From NCBI RefSeq assembly GCF_037940415.1, contig NZ_CP149798.1, positions 7,101,001-7,165,000 of the forward strand: a DNA stretch of 64,000 bases, written 5' to 3'. Positions within the stretch are counted from its first letter, which is position 1. Each line of letters starts with the position of its first letter. Of this stretch, positions 8,915 through 17,123 are shown one piece after another. This stretch comes from Streptomyces sp. f51 (GTDB lineage: Bacteria; Actinomycetota; Actinomycetes; Streptomycetales; Streptomycetaceae). The notes below the pieces were generated by a model. The model searched no databases and was not told where the DNA came from. It saw only the letters and a program-made list of their open reading frames with translations. The translations under genes were made by a program, and so were the position numbers.

Positions 8915-9150
8915 AGACCCAATATAGGGCGCAACGCATTAAATGACATTAAAGCGGTGGTGTGCGGTCGAGGCCTCTCGCGGCCCGGGTCCCGGGTTGC
9001 GGGGTGCGGTGGGCGACACCACGCTGGCGAGGACGCCCGCGTGATCGACGGCCCGGGACCGGTCGCCCGATTCCCTCCGGGGCGCGCGGCGGTTCGCGTC
9101 CGGGGGCGCTGGACGGGAGGGCCCGACGACAGGAGGACGGTGGCACACAG

Positions 9151-10464
9151 GTGAACGCCGGAGCGCGTCGTCCCGGCCGACGGCCGGGTGAACCCGGGAC
9201 GGGCCCGCCCGGCGAGCCGGCCGCGGGCCCCGGCGGGCGCCGGACGCGTCACGTCGCCGGGAACCGCTCCTCGCGCGGGGGCCGGGCGGTCGTACGGGCG
9301 CGTGCCGACGCGCGGCGCGGCGCCGAAGGCCGCCAGGGGTACCCGGTGCATCACGGGCTGGGGGTGGCCGCGGCGTACGCCTGGCGGCTGCTCGTCGTCG
9401 GAGTCGTCGCCTACGCGGTCTTCGCGCTCCTGGGGAAACTCCAGCTCGTCGCCGTGGCCCTGTTCCTCGCGCTCGTCATCACGGCGGTCCTGCGTCCGCT
9501 CGCCGATCTGCTGGCCCGCCGTATGCCGAGAACTCCCGCCGTGATCCTCAGCATCCTCGGCAGCATCCTGGTGGTGCTCGGCGTGATGGCGCTGGTCGGG
9601 CGCGTGGTCGCGGGAGAGTCGGGACAGCTGGGCCACGAGTTCGCCGGGGGACTGGGACGGATCGAACGATGGCTGGAGGGCTCACCCTTCCATCTGAGCC
9701 ACGCGGTCCTGTCGGGTCTCCAGGGCAAGGTGGTCAACTTCGTCTCCGAGCACCGCTCCGTGCTGATCAGCAGCGCCCTCAACGGCGCGGGCCGCGCGGT
9801 CGAGTTCGTCACCGGACTGGTGCTCGCGCTGTTCTGCTCCCTGTTCTTCATCCGCTCGGGGGACAAGTTCTGGCGCTGGTTCCAGGAGCTGATGCCGCAG
9901 AGCGCGCGGGACCCGTGGGACCGCGGAGGGCGGGCGGCCTGGCGGACCTTCGCCGGGTACACGCGCGGCATCATCATCGTGGCGGGCACGAACGCCGTGC
10001 TCGTCGGCATCGCCCTCTACGTGCTCGGCGTCCCGCTCGCGCTGCCCCTCACGCTGCTGGAGTTCTTCGCCGCGTTCATCCCCCTGGTGGGCTCGCCCGT
10101 CGCGCTCGGCGTGGCCACGGTCGTCGCGCTGGCCACCCGTGGGCCGGTCGTCGCGATCATCGTGCTCGCCCTGATCGTCGTCATCGGCCAGCTGGAGGGG
10201 CACGTCCTGCATCCGCTCGTCCTGAGCTGGGCCGTCCGGCTGCATCCGGTGGTCGTGGCCATCTCCGTCATCGCCGGGAGCATCCTGGCCGGTGTGACCG
10301 GTGCCGTCGTGGCGGTTCCGATGGTGTCGGTCGCCTGGTCCGTGATCAGCGAGCTGCGGGCACGCCCCGAGCCGGAGCCCGCCGGGCGTTCACCGGGAAC
10401 GCGGTCCACCGCGCCCGAACCGGCTCCCGGGTCCACGGGGAAGGCGGGGGCCGGCGAAACGTGA
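9151..10464 (+). CDS. AI-2E-type (UPF0118) membrane transporter
   Basis: About 437 residues. The N-terminal 70 residues are Arg/Gly/Pro-rich and cytoplasmic. Then come two hydrophobic helices, an amphipathic central domain and five to six further helices with the motif PLALPLTLLEFFAAFIPLVGSP, typical of the AI-2E permease family. These export diverse small molecules; the name does not prove quorum-signal transport. GTG 9151 is the likeliest start, with AGGAGG 14 bases upstream; a later start cannot be excluded because the N-terminus is low-complexity. Followed by a short repeat region. Confidence 0.8.
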   Translation: MNAGARRPGRRPGEPGTGPPGEPAAGPGGRRTRHVAGNRSSRGGRAVVRARADARRGAEGRQGYPVHHGLGVAAAYAWRLLVVGVVAYAVFALLGKLQLVAVALFLALVITAVLRPLADLLARRMPRTPAVILSILGSILVVLGVMALVGRVVAGESGQLGHEFAGGLGRIERWLEGSPFHLSHAVLSGLQGKVVNFVSEHRSVLISSALNGAGRAVEFVTGLVLALFCSLFFIRSGDKFWRWFQELMPQSARDPWDRGGRAAWRTFAGYTRGIIIVAGTNAVLVGIALYVLGVPLALPLTLLEFFAAFIPLVGSPVALGVATVVALATRGPVVAIIVLALIVVIGQLEGHVLHPLVLSWAVRLHPVVVAISVIAGSILAGVTGAVVAVPMVSVAWSVISELRARPEPEPAGRSPGTRSTAPEPAPGSTGKAGAGET

Positions 10465-10531
10465 CGGCGGGCGTCGCGGCGGCCTCGGTGGCCGCCGGGT
10501 GGCGGCGCCGTGTGCCGCGGCGCCCGCCGTC

Positions 10532-10589
10532 ACGTCGTACCCCGTCTCCCTCGGGTGCCGCTGTGACGTCGTACCCCGTCTCCCTCGGG
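10532..10589. repeat. 24-bp direct repeat, two copies
   Basis: An exact 24-bp sequence beginning ACGTCGTACCCC occurs at 10532-10555 and again at 10566-10589, between the permease and the convergent SRPBCC gene. No known element is recognised. Confidence 0.8.
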
Positions 10590-10609
10590 AAGCCGCGACG
10601 GCCGCTGCC

Positions 10610-11056
10610 TCACGAAGCCTCGACGGCCGCCTTGATCCGCTGGCCGAAGGCGTTCGCGTCCTTGCGGGCCGCGCTCAGCGCGAAGCCCACCAGGACCTTG
10701 CCGACGCCATGCCCCTCAAGGACGTTGAAGATCCTCACGCGGGTCGTCCCGGGGCCGGTGGACTCCAGGTCGTAGCCGCCCTCCTTGGCCATCACGATGT
10801 TCTTCGAGACCTCGGCCCAGCGGATCCGGCCGGACGGCTCGAACTCGGTGATCCGGAACTTCCGGCCCGTCTTCATGCCGGCGTCCTTGACCGTGCTGGT
10901 GAAGACGGTTCCGACGGCCGTCGGGCCCTCCGGGGTCTTCGCGATCGACTGCACCCTGGGGCTGAACTTGGGGTCGTTCGTACCGGCGGCGAGGAAGGCG
11001 AAGACCTCCTCGATGGGGCGGTTGATCTCGGTTGTCGCCTCGAACTGACCGGACAC
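10610..11056 (-). CDS. SRPBCC (polyketide cyclase/START-like) protein
   Basis: 148 residues. The N-terminal FEATTEINRPIEEVFAFLA and the C-terminal long helix (GKVLVGFALSAARKDANAFGQRIKAAVEA) are characteristic of the SRPBCC helix-grip fold, which binds hydrophobic ligands. No catalytic residues can be assigned. ATG 11056 is preceded by an AGGAGG-type site. Stand-alone gene; function unknown. Confidence 0.8.
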   Translation of the reverse strand: MSGQFEATTEINRPIEEVFAFLAAGTNDPKFSPRVQSIAKTPEGPTAVGTVFTSTVKDAGMKTGRKFRITEFEPSGRIRWAEVSKNIVMAKEGGYDLESTGPGTTRVRIFNVLEGHGVGKVLVGFALSAARKDANAFGQRIKAAVEAS

Positions 11057-11166
11057 GGTTCCTCCTGTGCTGCGATCACGGACCGCCCGCTGAGGGCGCG
11101 CGGGGCCTGCCCGCGCCCGTTCAGCCTAGAGGTCGCGGGCCCGCCGGGCGCGTCGCACGGGTTCGT

Positions 11167-11735
11167 TCAGCGGTCGAATCCGTCGGACAGGCGCACGGTG
11201 TAGCCGTCCTCCTCCATCAGCACGACGGTGACGCCGAACGGGTTGGGGTGTCGATGTCCATCGGGGTGAAGGCGTAGTCGACGGCGGCCTTGACCGGGGG
11301 CGGGAGCTCGCCGTCCGGCCGTGGCGCGGGGGGCTGCGTCCATTCGAGTGCGGCGCCGGAACCGTCCGGGTCCCCGGAGAGGGCCCCTTCGCTGTACGGG
11401 AACCGGTGCAGCACATGGCCGTCCTGGGTGGCGCGGACCATGTTCAGACACGGCGAGGGGCCGACGACGGGCAGCTCACAGGCGATGGCGACCTCCCGCG
11501 TCTCCCAGGCCAGGACCACCTCGTCCGCGCCGGCCGCCGCGGCGATGTTCGACAGGGCCGCGATGCCGGTGAGCGCGTCCGCCCCGGGCTTCGTCGGGCG
11601 GACCCAGACGAGCCCGACCAGCTCGCCCCCTACGAGCGGCATGATGACCGGCCGTGGCGGCGCGCCCTCGCGCACTCCCTTGACGCAGGCGCTCTTCATC
11701 GAGCCGACCAGCGTGTCCCACGTGCTCGTGTCCAC
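11167..11735 (-). pseudogene. Unknown protein gene with apparent frameshift
   Basis: The frame from GTG 11735 (preceded by AAAGGGG) reads as a plausible protein through KAAVDYAFTPMDIDTP. It then loses sense and stops at 11217. The adjacent frame continues sensibly from NPFGVTVVLMEEDGYTVRLSDGF to a stop at 11167. The break lies at about 11245-11255, in a short run of Gs on the plus strand; one more G:C pair would restore a single frame of about 190 residues. This could be a real mutation or a sequencing error. No domain is recognised; GADEVVLAWETREVAIACE looks like part of a compact alpha/beta fold. Confidence 0.6.
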
Positions 11736-11848
11736 GGAAGCCCCTTTACCGCTGTTGTCTTCGATCACCGCCGACCCTGTCACGCGGAGCGTCCCCGTGT
11801 CAGCGGGACGCCGGGCACACGACTCCTTCGGTGGCCCGGGCAGGCGGG

Positions 11849-11896
11849 CCCGCCCGCCCCGGAGCCCGCCCGCCCCGGAGCCCGCCTGCCCCGGAG
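11849..11896. repeat. Three 16-bp tandem repeats
   Basis: Three consecutive copies of CCCGCCCGCCCCGGAG (the third with one C-to-T change), followed by decayed C-rich sequence to about 11940. It lies between two divergent genes. Confidence 0.8.
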
Positions 11897-11941
11897 CCCA
11901 CCTCCCCCAGAGCCACCTCCCCCCCCAGGTCCCATCCCCCT

Positions 11942-11947
11942 TAGGCT
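11942..11947 (+). promoter_or_regulatory. -10 element of a likely leaderless transcript
   Basis: TAGGCT ends seven bases before ATG 11955, and no ribosome-binding site is present; the message probably begins at or next to the start codon. Confidence 0.45.
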
Positions 11948-11954
11948 CGATGAG

Positions 11955-12479
11955 ATGGGGCGTGTGGAGATCCTTCAGCTGCTGGTCTCGCCGGTGCACC
12001 GATTCGAGGGGCGTCCGGGCGACGGAGCGCCGCCGCTGCCCGACGCGGATCTGGTGACCACGGCCCGGGTGCGCGCCGGACTCGGGGTCGTCGGGGACCG
12101 CTACTTCAACCGTCCGGCCCATCGCAACGCGTCCATCACCGTCATGGCCGCCGAACGCTTCCCGTTCGGCCCGCCCGAGCGCGCGGACCTCCGTCCGACC
12201 CGGCGCAACGTGCTGCTGCGCGGGGTGGACATCGACTCCTTCGTCGGCGCGACCGTCTCCCTGGACTGCGGCACGGGACCCGTGGTGCTCGCCGTACGCA
12301 GCGCGGCCAGGCCCTGCGCGTGGATGGACACCACGCTCGGCCCCGGCGCGCGACGGGCGCTGCGCGACGGTGGGGGAGTGCGCTGCCGCCCGCTGACCGA
12401 CGGCACGCTCGCGGTCGGACCCGCGGAGTTCGAGGTGGTGGAACCCCCACCGGCCAAGGACCGGCCCCCTAACGCGTGA
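11955..12479 (+). CDS. MOSC-domain protein
   Basis: 174 residues. The segment RRNVLLRGVDIDSFVGATVSLD followed by ARPCAWMD matches the MOSC (molybdenum cofactor sulfurase C-terminal) domain, whose conserved cysteine (here in RPCAW) is thought to carry sulfur for metal-sulfur cluster transfer. The protein consists of this domain alone, like the YiiM/YuaD-type small MOSC proteins. No RBS; see the -10 element at 11942. Partner enzyme unknown. Confidence 0.8.
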   Translation: MGRVEILQLLVSPVHRFEGRPGDGAPPLPDADLVTTARVRAGLGVVGDRYFNRPAHRNASITVMAAERFPFGPPERADLRPTRRNVLLRGVDIDSFVGATVSLDCGTGPVVLAVRSAARPCAWMDTTLGPGARRALRDGGGVRCRPLTDGTLAVGPAEFEVVEPPPAKDRPPNA

Positions 12480-12521
12480 CCCTGACCCGCGAGGGACCGG
12501 GGGCGAAGGTCCCCGCCGTAT

Positions 12522-12537
12522 TCAACCGGTTGGTTGA
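12522..12537. promoter_or_regulatory. ArsR-type operator 1
   Basis: Perfect dyad TCAACC-N4-GGTTGA. It overlaps the -35 hexamer of the promoter at 12534-12562. Confidence 0.75.
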
Positions 12538-12562
12538 CTACGGGGCGAGCCCGTCGTACGGT
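12534..12562 (+). promoter_or_regulatory. Promoter of the ArsR-SRPBCC-DinB operon
   Basis: TTGACT at 12534-12539, a 17-bp spacer, and TACGGT at 12557-12562 form a good vegetative streptomycete promoter. It lies between the two operator dyads, about 36 bp upstream of the ArsR start. Confidence 0.65.
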
Positions 12563-12565
12563 TAT

Positions 12566-12581
12566 TCAACCGACTGGTTGA
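12566..12581. promoter_or_regulatory. ArsR-type operator 2
   Basis: Second perfect dyad TCAACC-N4-GGTTGA, 44 bp from the first and covering the expected transcription start. Binding at both sites would shut the promoter. Confidence 0.75.
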
Positions 12582-12597
12582 TTACGTGAGGTGAGAG

Positions 12598-12960
12598 GTG
12601 TCCGAAGACCGGCTGTCCCGGGTGTTCTCGGCCCTGGCCGACCCGACCCGGCGCGACATCGTCGCCAGGCTGGCCTCGGGGGACGCCACGGTCGGCGAAC
12701 TGGCCGAGCCCTACGACGTGACCGTGCAGGCCGTGTCCAAGCACATCAGGGTGCTGGAGGACGCGGGTCTGGTCAGCCGCAGCAGGGACGCCCAGCGTCG
12801 GCCCTGCCATCTCGAAGGCGAGGTGTTCGACCTGATGACGCGATGGATCGAGCGTTACCGCCGCGAGGCGGAGGACCGCTTCCGCAGGCTCGACGTCGTC
12901 CTCGAAGAGATGGCCGACGAGTCGGGGGACGGCACCTCGGGGAAGAAGGCGGCATCGTGA
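12598..12960 (+). CDS. ArsR-family repressor
   Basis: 120 residues, a compact winged helix: FSALADPTRRDIVARLASGDATVGELAEPYDVTVQAVSKHIRVLEDAGLV. There is no cysteine metal-binding motif in the alpha-3 or alpha-5 region, so this is the non-metal ArsR type that commonly precedes SRPBCC/AHSA1 genes. GTG 12598 has GAGGTGAG upstream. It heads a three-gene operon and overlaps the next gene by GTGA. It very likely represses its own operon through the dyads at 12522 and 12566. Confidence 0.9.
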   Translation: MSEDRLSRVFSALADPTRRDIVARLASGDATVGELAEPYDVTVQAVSKHIRVLEDAGLVSRSRDAQRRPCHLEGEVFDLMTRWIERYRREAEDRFRRLDVVLEEMADESGDGTSGKKAAS

Positions 12961-13490
12961 GCACGACGGACCGGGGCGACCGGCGCGAGACACGGATCGA
13001 GGCCGATCCGGCGCTGCCCACCATCCTGATCACCCGGGAGTTCGACGCCCCCGCGGCGCGCGTGTTCAGGGCGTACACCGATCCGGACCTGGTCGTGAGG
13101 TGGCTCGGACCGCGCCGGCTGACCATGCGGATCGACGTGTACGAGGCCCGCACCGGGGGCTCGTACCGCTATACGCACCGCGAGGACGACGGGACGGAGT
13201 ACGGCTTCCGCGGGGTGTTCCACGAGGTGCGACGCGACGAGCGCATCGTGCAGACCTTCTCCTACGACGGTTTCCCGGACGGCGTCAGCCTGGAGACCAC
13301 CCTGTTCGAGGACCTCGGGGGCCGGACCCGGGTCACCACCACCTCCCTCATGGCGTCCGTCGAGGCACGCGACTCGATGATCAGAAGCGGTATGGGGCGC
13401 GGTGTGCGCGAGGGTCACGAGCGCCTCGACGAACTGCTCGGCGGCGGCCCGAGCGGAAACCCGGACCACGAACCGAGACGGAAGGCCTGA
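12957..13490 (+). CDS. AHSA1-type SRPBCC protein
   Basis: 177 residues. TILITREFDAPAARVFRAYTDPDLVVRWLGP and the later GGSYRY...FRGVFHEV and T-TSL-S-EARD segments are diagnostic of the AHSA1/ATPase-activator-like SRPBCC subfamily. The GTG at 12957 overlaps the ArsR stop by four bases. Ligand or substrate unknown; the pairing with an ArsR repressor is seen across actinomycetes, often with a glyoxalase or DinB gene as here. Confidence 0.88.
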   Translation: MSTTDRGDRRETRIEADPALPTILITREFDAPAARVFRAYTDPDLVVRWLGPRRLTMRIDVYEARTGGSYRYTHREDDGTEYGFRGVFHEVRRDERIVQTFSYDGFPDGVSLETTLFEDLGGRTRVTTTSLMASVEARDSMIRSGMGRGVREGHERLDELLGGGPSGNPDHEPRRKA

Positions 13491-13494
13491 GACC

Positions 13495-14049
13495 ATGACC
13501 AGCGCAGCAGACGAGCACCGCACCATCGCCGGGGGCTTCACGGAGCGGGTACGCGGAGTGCGTCCCGAGGACTGGGACCACCCCGCGCCGGTCGAGGGCT
13601 GGGTCGCCCGGGACGTGGTGCGTCACCTGGTCGAGTGGTTCCCCGCCTTCCTGAAGGCGGGTGCCGGAGTCGAACTGCCGAAGGGGCCCTCGGTGGACGA
13701 CGACCCGGTGAAGGCCTGGACCGTGCACAGCGACGGGGTGCAGGCGCTGCTCGACGACCCGGCCACGGCGTCCAGGACGCTGTCGAACCCGCACATCGGC
13801 GAGGTGCCCCTCGACCAGGCGGTGGACCGCTTCTACACCGCCGACGTCTTCATGCACACCTGGGACCTGGCACGGGCCAGCGGCCAGGACGAGCGCCTCG
13901 ACCCCGACAGGTGCGCCCGGATGCTCGACGGCATGCTGCCGCTCGACGACATGCTGCGCGCGAGCGGACAGTACGGGCCTCGGGTGGAGGTCCCGGACAC
14001 CGCCGACGTACAGACCCGCCTGCTCGGCTTCATCGGCCGCAGGCCCTGA
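13495..14049 (+). CDS. TIGR03086-type DinB/mycothiol-dependent protein
   Basis: 184 residues. VEGWVARDVVRHLVEW and the later DVFMHTWDLARA supply the histidines of the metal-binding DinB-like four-helix bundle used by mycothiol-dependent enzymes (maleylpyruvate isomerase superfamily, TIGR03086). It starts four bases after the SRPBCC stop, as the third gene of the operon. It may act in thiol-dependent detoxification; substrate unknown. Confidence 0.85.
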   Translation: MTSAADEHRTIAGGFTERVRGVRPEDWDHPAPVEGWVARDVVRHLVEWFPAFLKAGAGVELPKGPSVDDDPVKAWTVHSDGVQALLDDPATASRTLSNPHIGEVPLDQAVDRFYTADVFMHTWDLARASGQDERLDPDRCARMLDGMLPLDDMLRASGQYGPRVEVPDTADVQTRLLGFIGRRP

Positions 14050-14090
14050 GGCCACGCGGCGGGAGGCTCGCTCCACTCTCGCTCCCGACG

Positions 14091-14182
14091 GCCCGACTCC
14101 CGGACGTCTGCCGGTGGCCGGGCCTGACGACCTGCGGCCCGACTCCCGGACGTCTGCCGATGGCCGGGCCCGACGACCTGCG
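14091..14182. repeat. 46-bp tandem duplication
   Basis: Two nearly identical 46-bp units (14091-14136 and 14137-14182, two mismatches) start at GCCCGACTCCCGGACGTCTG. They are followed by shorter GGACGTCCGC-type repeats to about 14265. This is intergenic, after the DinB gene. Confidence 0.8.
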
Positions 14183-14284
14183 GCCCGGCCCGGCGGTGCT
14201 CCCGGCGGCCCGACTGCCGGGTCTCCCCGCCTCCGGACGTCCGCCTCCGGACGTCCGCCACCCCGGCCGACCGCCTGGCCTGCC

Positions 14285-14317
14285 GCCTGCCCGGCCGCTG
14301 TCTGCGGCCGGGCAGGC
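14285..14317. terminator. Strong hairpin between convergent genes
   Basis: A perfect 14-bp stem (GCCTGCCCGGCCGC with its complement) closes a 5-nt loop TGTCT. It lies between the ArsR operon and the convergent FUSC gene and probably terminates both. Confidence 0.7.
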
Positions 14318-14397
14318 ACGGGACCCGTAGTCCGGCAGACCGGGTCCGCGGACCCGGCGGGCCCTGCGAGCCACGGGCCCGCCGCCCTCCCGCCCCG

Positions 14398-16611
14398 TCA
14401 CCCGTCCGCGCGAGCCGCCGCGGCGCCGGTGGTCGTCGGTCGCGGTCCGGTGTCCGGGGCCGCGGGCGGCGGACCGCTGCCGCCGAATCCCGTCAGCTCC
14501 GCCGCCAGGGTCCGCAGCCAGGTGTCGATGTCGACCAGCGCGGGCAGCACGGGGGCCGGGGCGGAGGAGACGACCTCGTGCGGGAGGGGCACCGGCGCCG
14601 CCTGGACACCCCCGGGAGGGAAGGCCGCCGCCCGGTCCATCGCCGTCGCGAGCCGGGCCGCCGACTCCCGCGCCCACCTGACCGCGTCGGGCGGTGCGGG
14701 ACCGTACGCCTGCCGGGGCAGCCAGTGGGACCCGATCACCGCGTGCGAGGCGCAGTTGAGCGCCAGGTGCCAGTCGGGACCGCTGTCGACGGCATCCCTG
14801 CCGCCCTCCGTCCGGTACTGCGCGTAGGCGCCCTCGGCGATTCGGAGCCGGTGCCGGGTCAGCCGGAGCGCCTCCTCGGCCGCGCCGTCCCCGGAGGCGG
14901 GATCGCCGGGTGCGCGGAAGGCCCCGGACGTCCCGGACGCGCAGACGACGGCGGACGCCGTGACCCGCACCAGTGGTGCCGCCGAACGCAGCACCTCCGC
15001 CACTCCGCGCCGAAGCTCGGCGTGGGCCCCGGCCGGCCAGGCGAGCACGCCGCACACCAGCCCGATCGTGCAGCCCGCCAGGACGTCGAGCAGCCGGGTC
15101 TCCGCCAGCCGCCAGTCGGCCGGGGCGAGCTGGCTGAAGGCGGCGGCGACGACCAGGGTGAACAGCCCCTGCGCCCAGGCCGGCCCCGCGATCGGCCCCA
15201 CGGAGAAGGCCACGAACATCGCCGGCACCAGCACGACGGCGTACACCTGGACGGTGCCGCCCGCCCCGAGGATCAGCACGCCGGCGGCCAGTGCTCCCAC
15301 CAGCGTGCCGATCGCCGCCGAGCGCACCGTCGACCAGGTCGCCCCCGCCGTCGTGCGCCCCAGCGTCAGCACGGCGAGCAGGACCCAGAACCCGTGCGAG
15401 AGTTCGAGCGCTCCGGCCACGAGACGGGCCGCGCCCAGCCCCAGCGCCGTGCGTACGGCGTTCTGGAACAGGACCGAGCGCAGCGTGAGGTTGCCGGTCA
15501 GGCGCAGGGCCAGGAGCCGGGGCTCGGAGGGCCCCGCGTACCAGAACTGCTCGGGAGGCAGCCCCGCCGCGTCGCGCCGACCGCCGATCGCCACGGCCAC
15601 CGCGGCCTGCGCGGTCAGGGCCGAGGCCGCCGTGACCAGCAGGTCGGACCGGCATTCCAGCAACCGCTGCGACGCCTTGGCGTCCGTGTCGAGCCCGGCG
15701 TCGGAGGGCTGCGCGCGCACGGCGACGAACTCGGCGACCATCTCCTCCAGGGCCTCGGGCCCCGGAACGGCGCGCGCGCCCCGCAGAGCGCCCGCCGTCG
15801 CGGTGCAGCCCGCGGCGACACCGCGCAGCAGCGCCTCGGAGGGCGGATCGGCGGCCGTCGCGGAGTCCGGTCGCTCGCTCATCCGGGCCAGCTGGTCCAG
15901 AACCCGCCGCGTCGCGGCCCCGGCCTGCGCCAGCCCCCGGTCCGTGCGGCCGGCCCCGGTCGGACGCGAGGCCGGTGGCGCCTGCGACAGCCGCAGCGCC
16001 AGCCCCTCCGCGCGCAGGCGCCGGGCCCGCTCGGGATCGTGCCGGTGGCCCTGGGCGAACGCGAGCGCGGAGGCGGCCGCGAGGTCCAGCGCGGAGGCGA
16101 TCCGCGCGCGGTACGGCGGCACGGACGGGGCGGGCAGGAGCAGCAGCTCGCACAGGACCAGCAGGGCCACACCGGCCAGCAGACCGCCGAGCCGCTGCGG
16201 CAGGGTGTCCGGAGCGTACGGCGGGAAGCAGGCGAGGACGTAGAAGAGCAGCAGCCCCGGCACCGCGCCCGCCGCGGCCGGCCCGTAGGCCGAGGCGAAG
16301 GAGATGGCGAAGCCGATCACCAGCATCCCCGCGACGGCGGACGCGGTCGTGACGGCGAGCGCGGTGCCGAGGGCCGTCAGCGCCACCGCCACCGGCAGGG
16401 CGAACAGGATCGTCCGCGCCCGGTCCCGGCCGCCGCCCGGGATGGGGGAGAGGATGCCGAGCGCGATCGGCGCGAACAGGGCGTAGACGGCGACGACGGG
16501 CCGGTCCAGGACGTAGAGGGCCGTGTAGAAGCCCGTGGCGGACGCGACCGTGACCCGTGCGGACTGCCGCGCGGCCCGCACGCGACCGGGGGAGCGGGGC
16601 CGCTTCGGCAT
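14398..16611 (-). CDS. FUSC-family aromatic-acid/efflux membrane protein
   Basis: 737 residues. Two blocks of about six transmembrane helices (residues about 20-160 and 380-540) are separated by a large soluble region. The second block contains HGFWVLLAVLTLGRTTAGATWSTVRSA and the later AGCTIGLVCGVLAWPAGA, typical of FUSC/aromatic acid exporter proteins. ATG 16611 has GGAAGGAA upstream. It is divergent from the Ser/Thr kinase. The exported compound is unknown. Confidence 0.82.
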   Translation of the reverse strand: MPKRPRSPGRVRAARQSARVTVASATGFYTALYVLDRPVVAVYALFAPIALGILSPIPGGGRDRARTILFALPVAVALTALGTALAVTTASAVAGMLVIGFAISFASAYGPAAAGAVPGLLLFYVLACFPPYAPDTLPQRLGGLLAGVALLVLCELLLLPAPSVPPYRARIASALDLAAASALAFAQGHRHDPERARRLRAEGLALRLSQAPPASRPTGAGRTDRGLAQAGAATRRVLDQLARMSERPDSATAADPPSEALLRGVAAGCTATAGALRGARAVPGPEALEEMVAEFVAVRAQPSDAGLDTDAKASQRLLECRSDLLVTAASALTAQAAVAVAIGGRRDAAGLPPEQFWYAGPSEPRLLALRLTGNLTLRSVLFQNAVRTALGLGAARLVAGALELSHGFWVLLAVLTLGRTTAGATWSTVRSAAIGTLVGALAAGVLILGAGGTVQVYAVVLVPAMFVAFSVGPIAGPAWAQGLFTLVVAAAFSQLAPADWRLAETRLLDVLAGCTIGLVCGVLAWPAGAHAELRRGVAEVLRSAAPLVRVTASAVVCASGTSGAFRAPGDPASGDGAAEEALRLTRHRLRIAEGAYAQYRTEGGRDAVDSGPDWHLALNCASHAVIGSHWLPRQAYGPAPPDAVRWARESAARLATAMDRAAAFPPGGVQAAPVPLPHEVVSSAPAPVLPALVDIDTWLRTLAAELTGFGGSGPPPAAPDTGPRPTTTGAAAARADG

Positions 16612-17123
16612 GGACGTTCCTTCCCCGGCGCCTCCCCGGGCCCGTCCCCGCCGTACGCCCATTGTCGGACGGGACCGGGCCGGGGGCACGGGCAGCGCCT
16701 CCGCCGATGCCCGGACCCGCGTTCCGCCGCCTGCCGTTCCCCGGTCCGCGGGCCCGATCCGGTGGCCCGGAGACGGCCCGGTCCGGGCCGCCGGGCTCCG
16801 TTGCGTGCGGCCGGGTCTCCGGAGTACCGAAAAGGCGGCAACAAGGCTGTCCCGTAAGGAAGTTGACCGAAACGGGGTCTGCGGGAGGCCGGTCGGCCGC
16901 TCGGCCCGCGACACGGTCCGCAAGCGAGTGGTCACCCGGCGGCCGAGAGTGTGCCGTCTGATCAGGGGTTTCGCTACCCAGGAGCCGGGTGAGCGCATAA
17001 CATCCGGACGGGAAGTCACCTGGAAGGCACACCGGGGCAACCCGCTGGGACCCGGGCCGCGCCCCCGACCACCCGTCACATCACCGCCCGCTCAACCGTT
17101 CAGCCCGCACGAAGGAACCATCA
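16612..17123. other. Intergenic region between divergent FUSC and kinase genes
   Basis: About 510 bases without a supported gene. It must hold both promoters. I see no convincing -35/-10 pair and no strong dyad. Confidence 0.5.

Noticed and set aside
14091..14265. Possible repeat array of regulatory or CRISPR type
   Set aside because: Only two adjacent copies without spacers, followed by GC-rich decay; best read as a local tandem duplication near a terminator.
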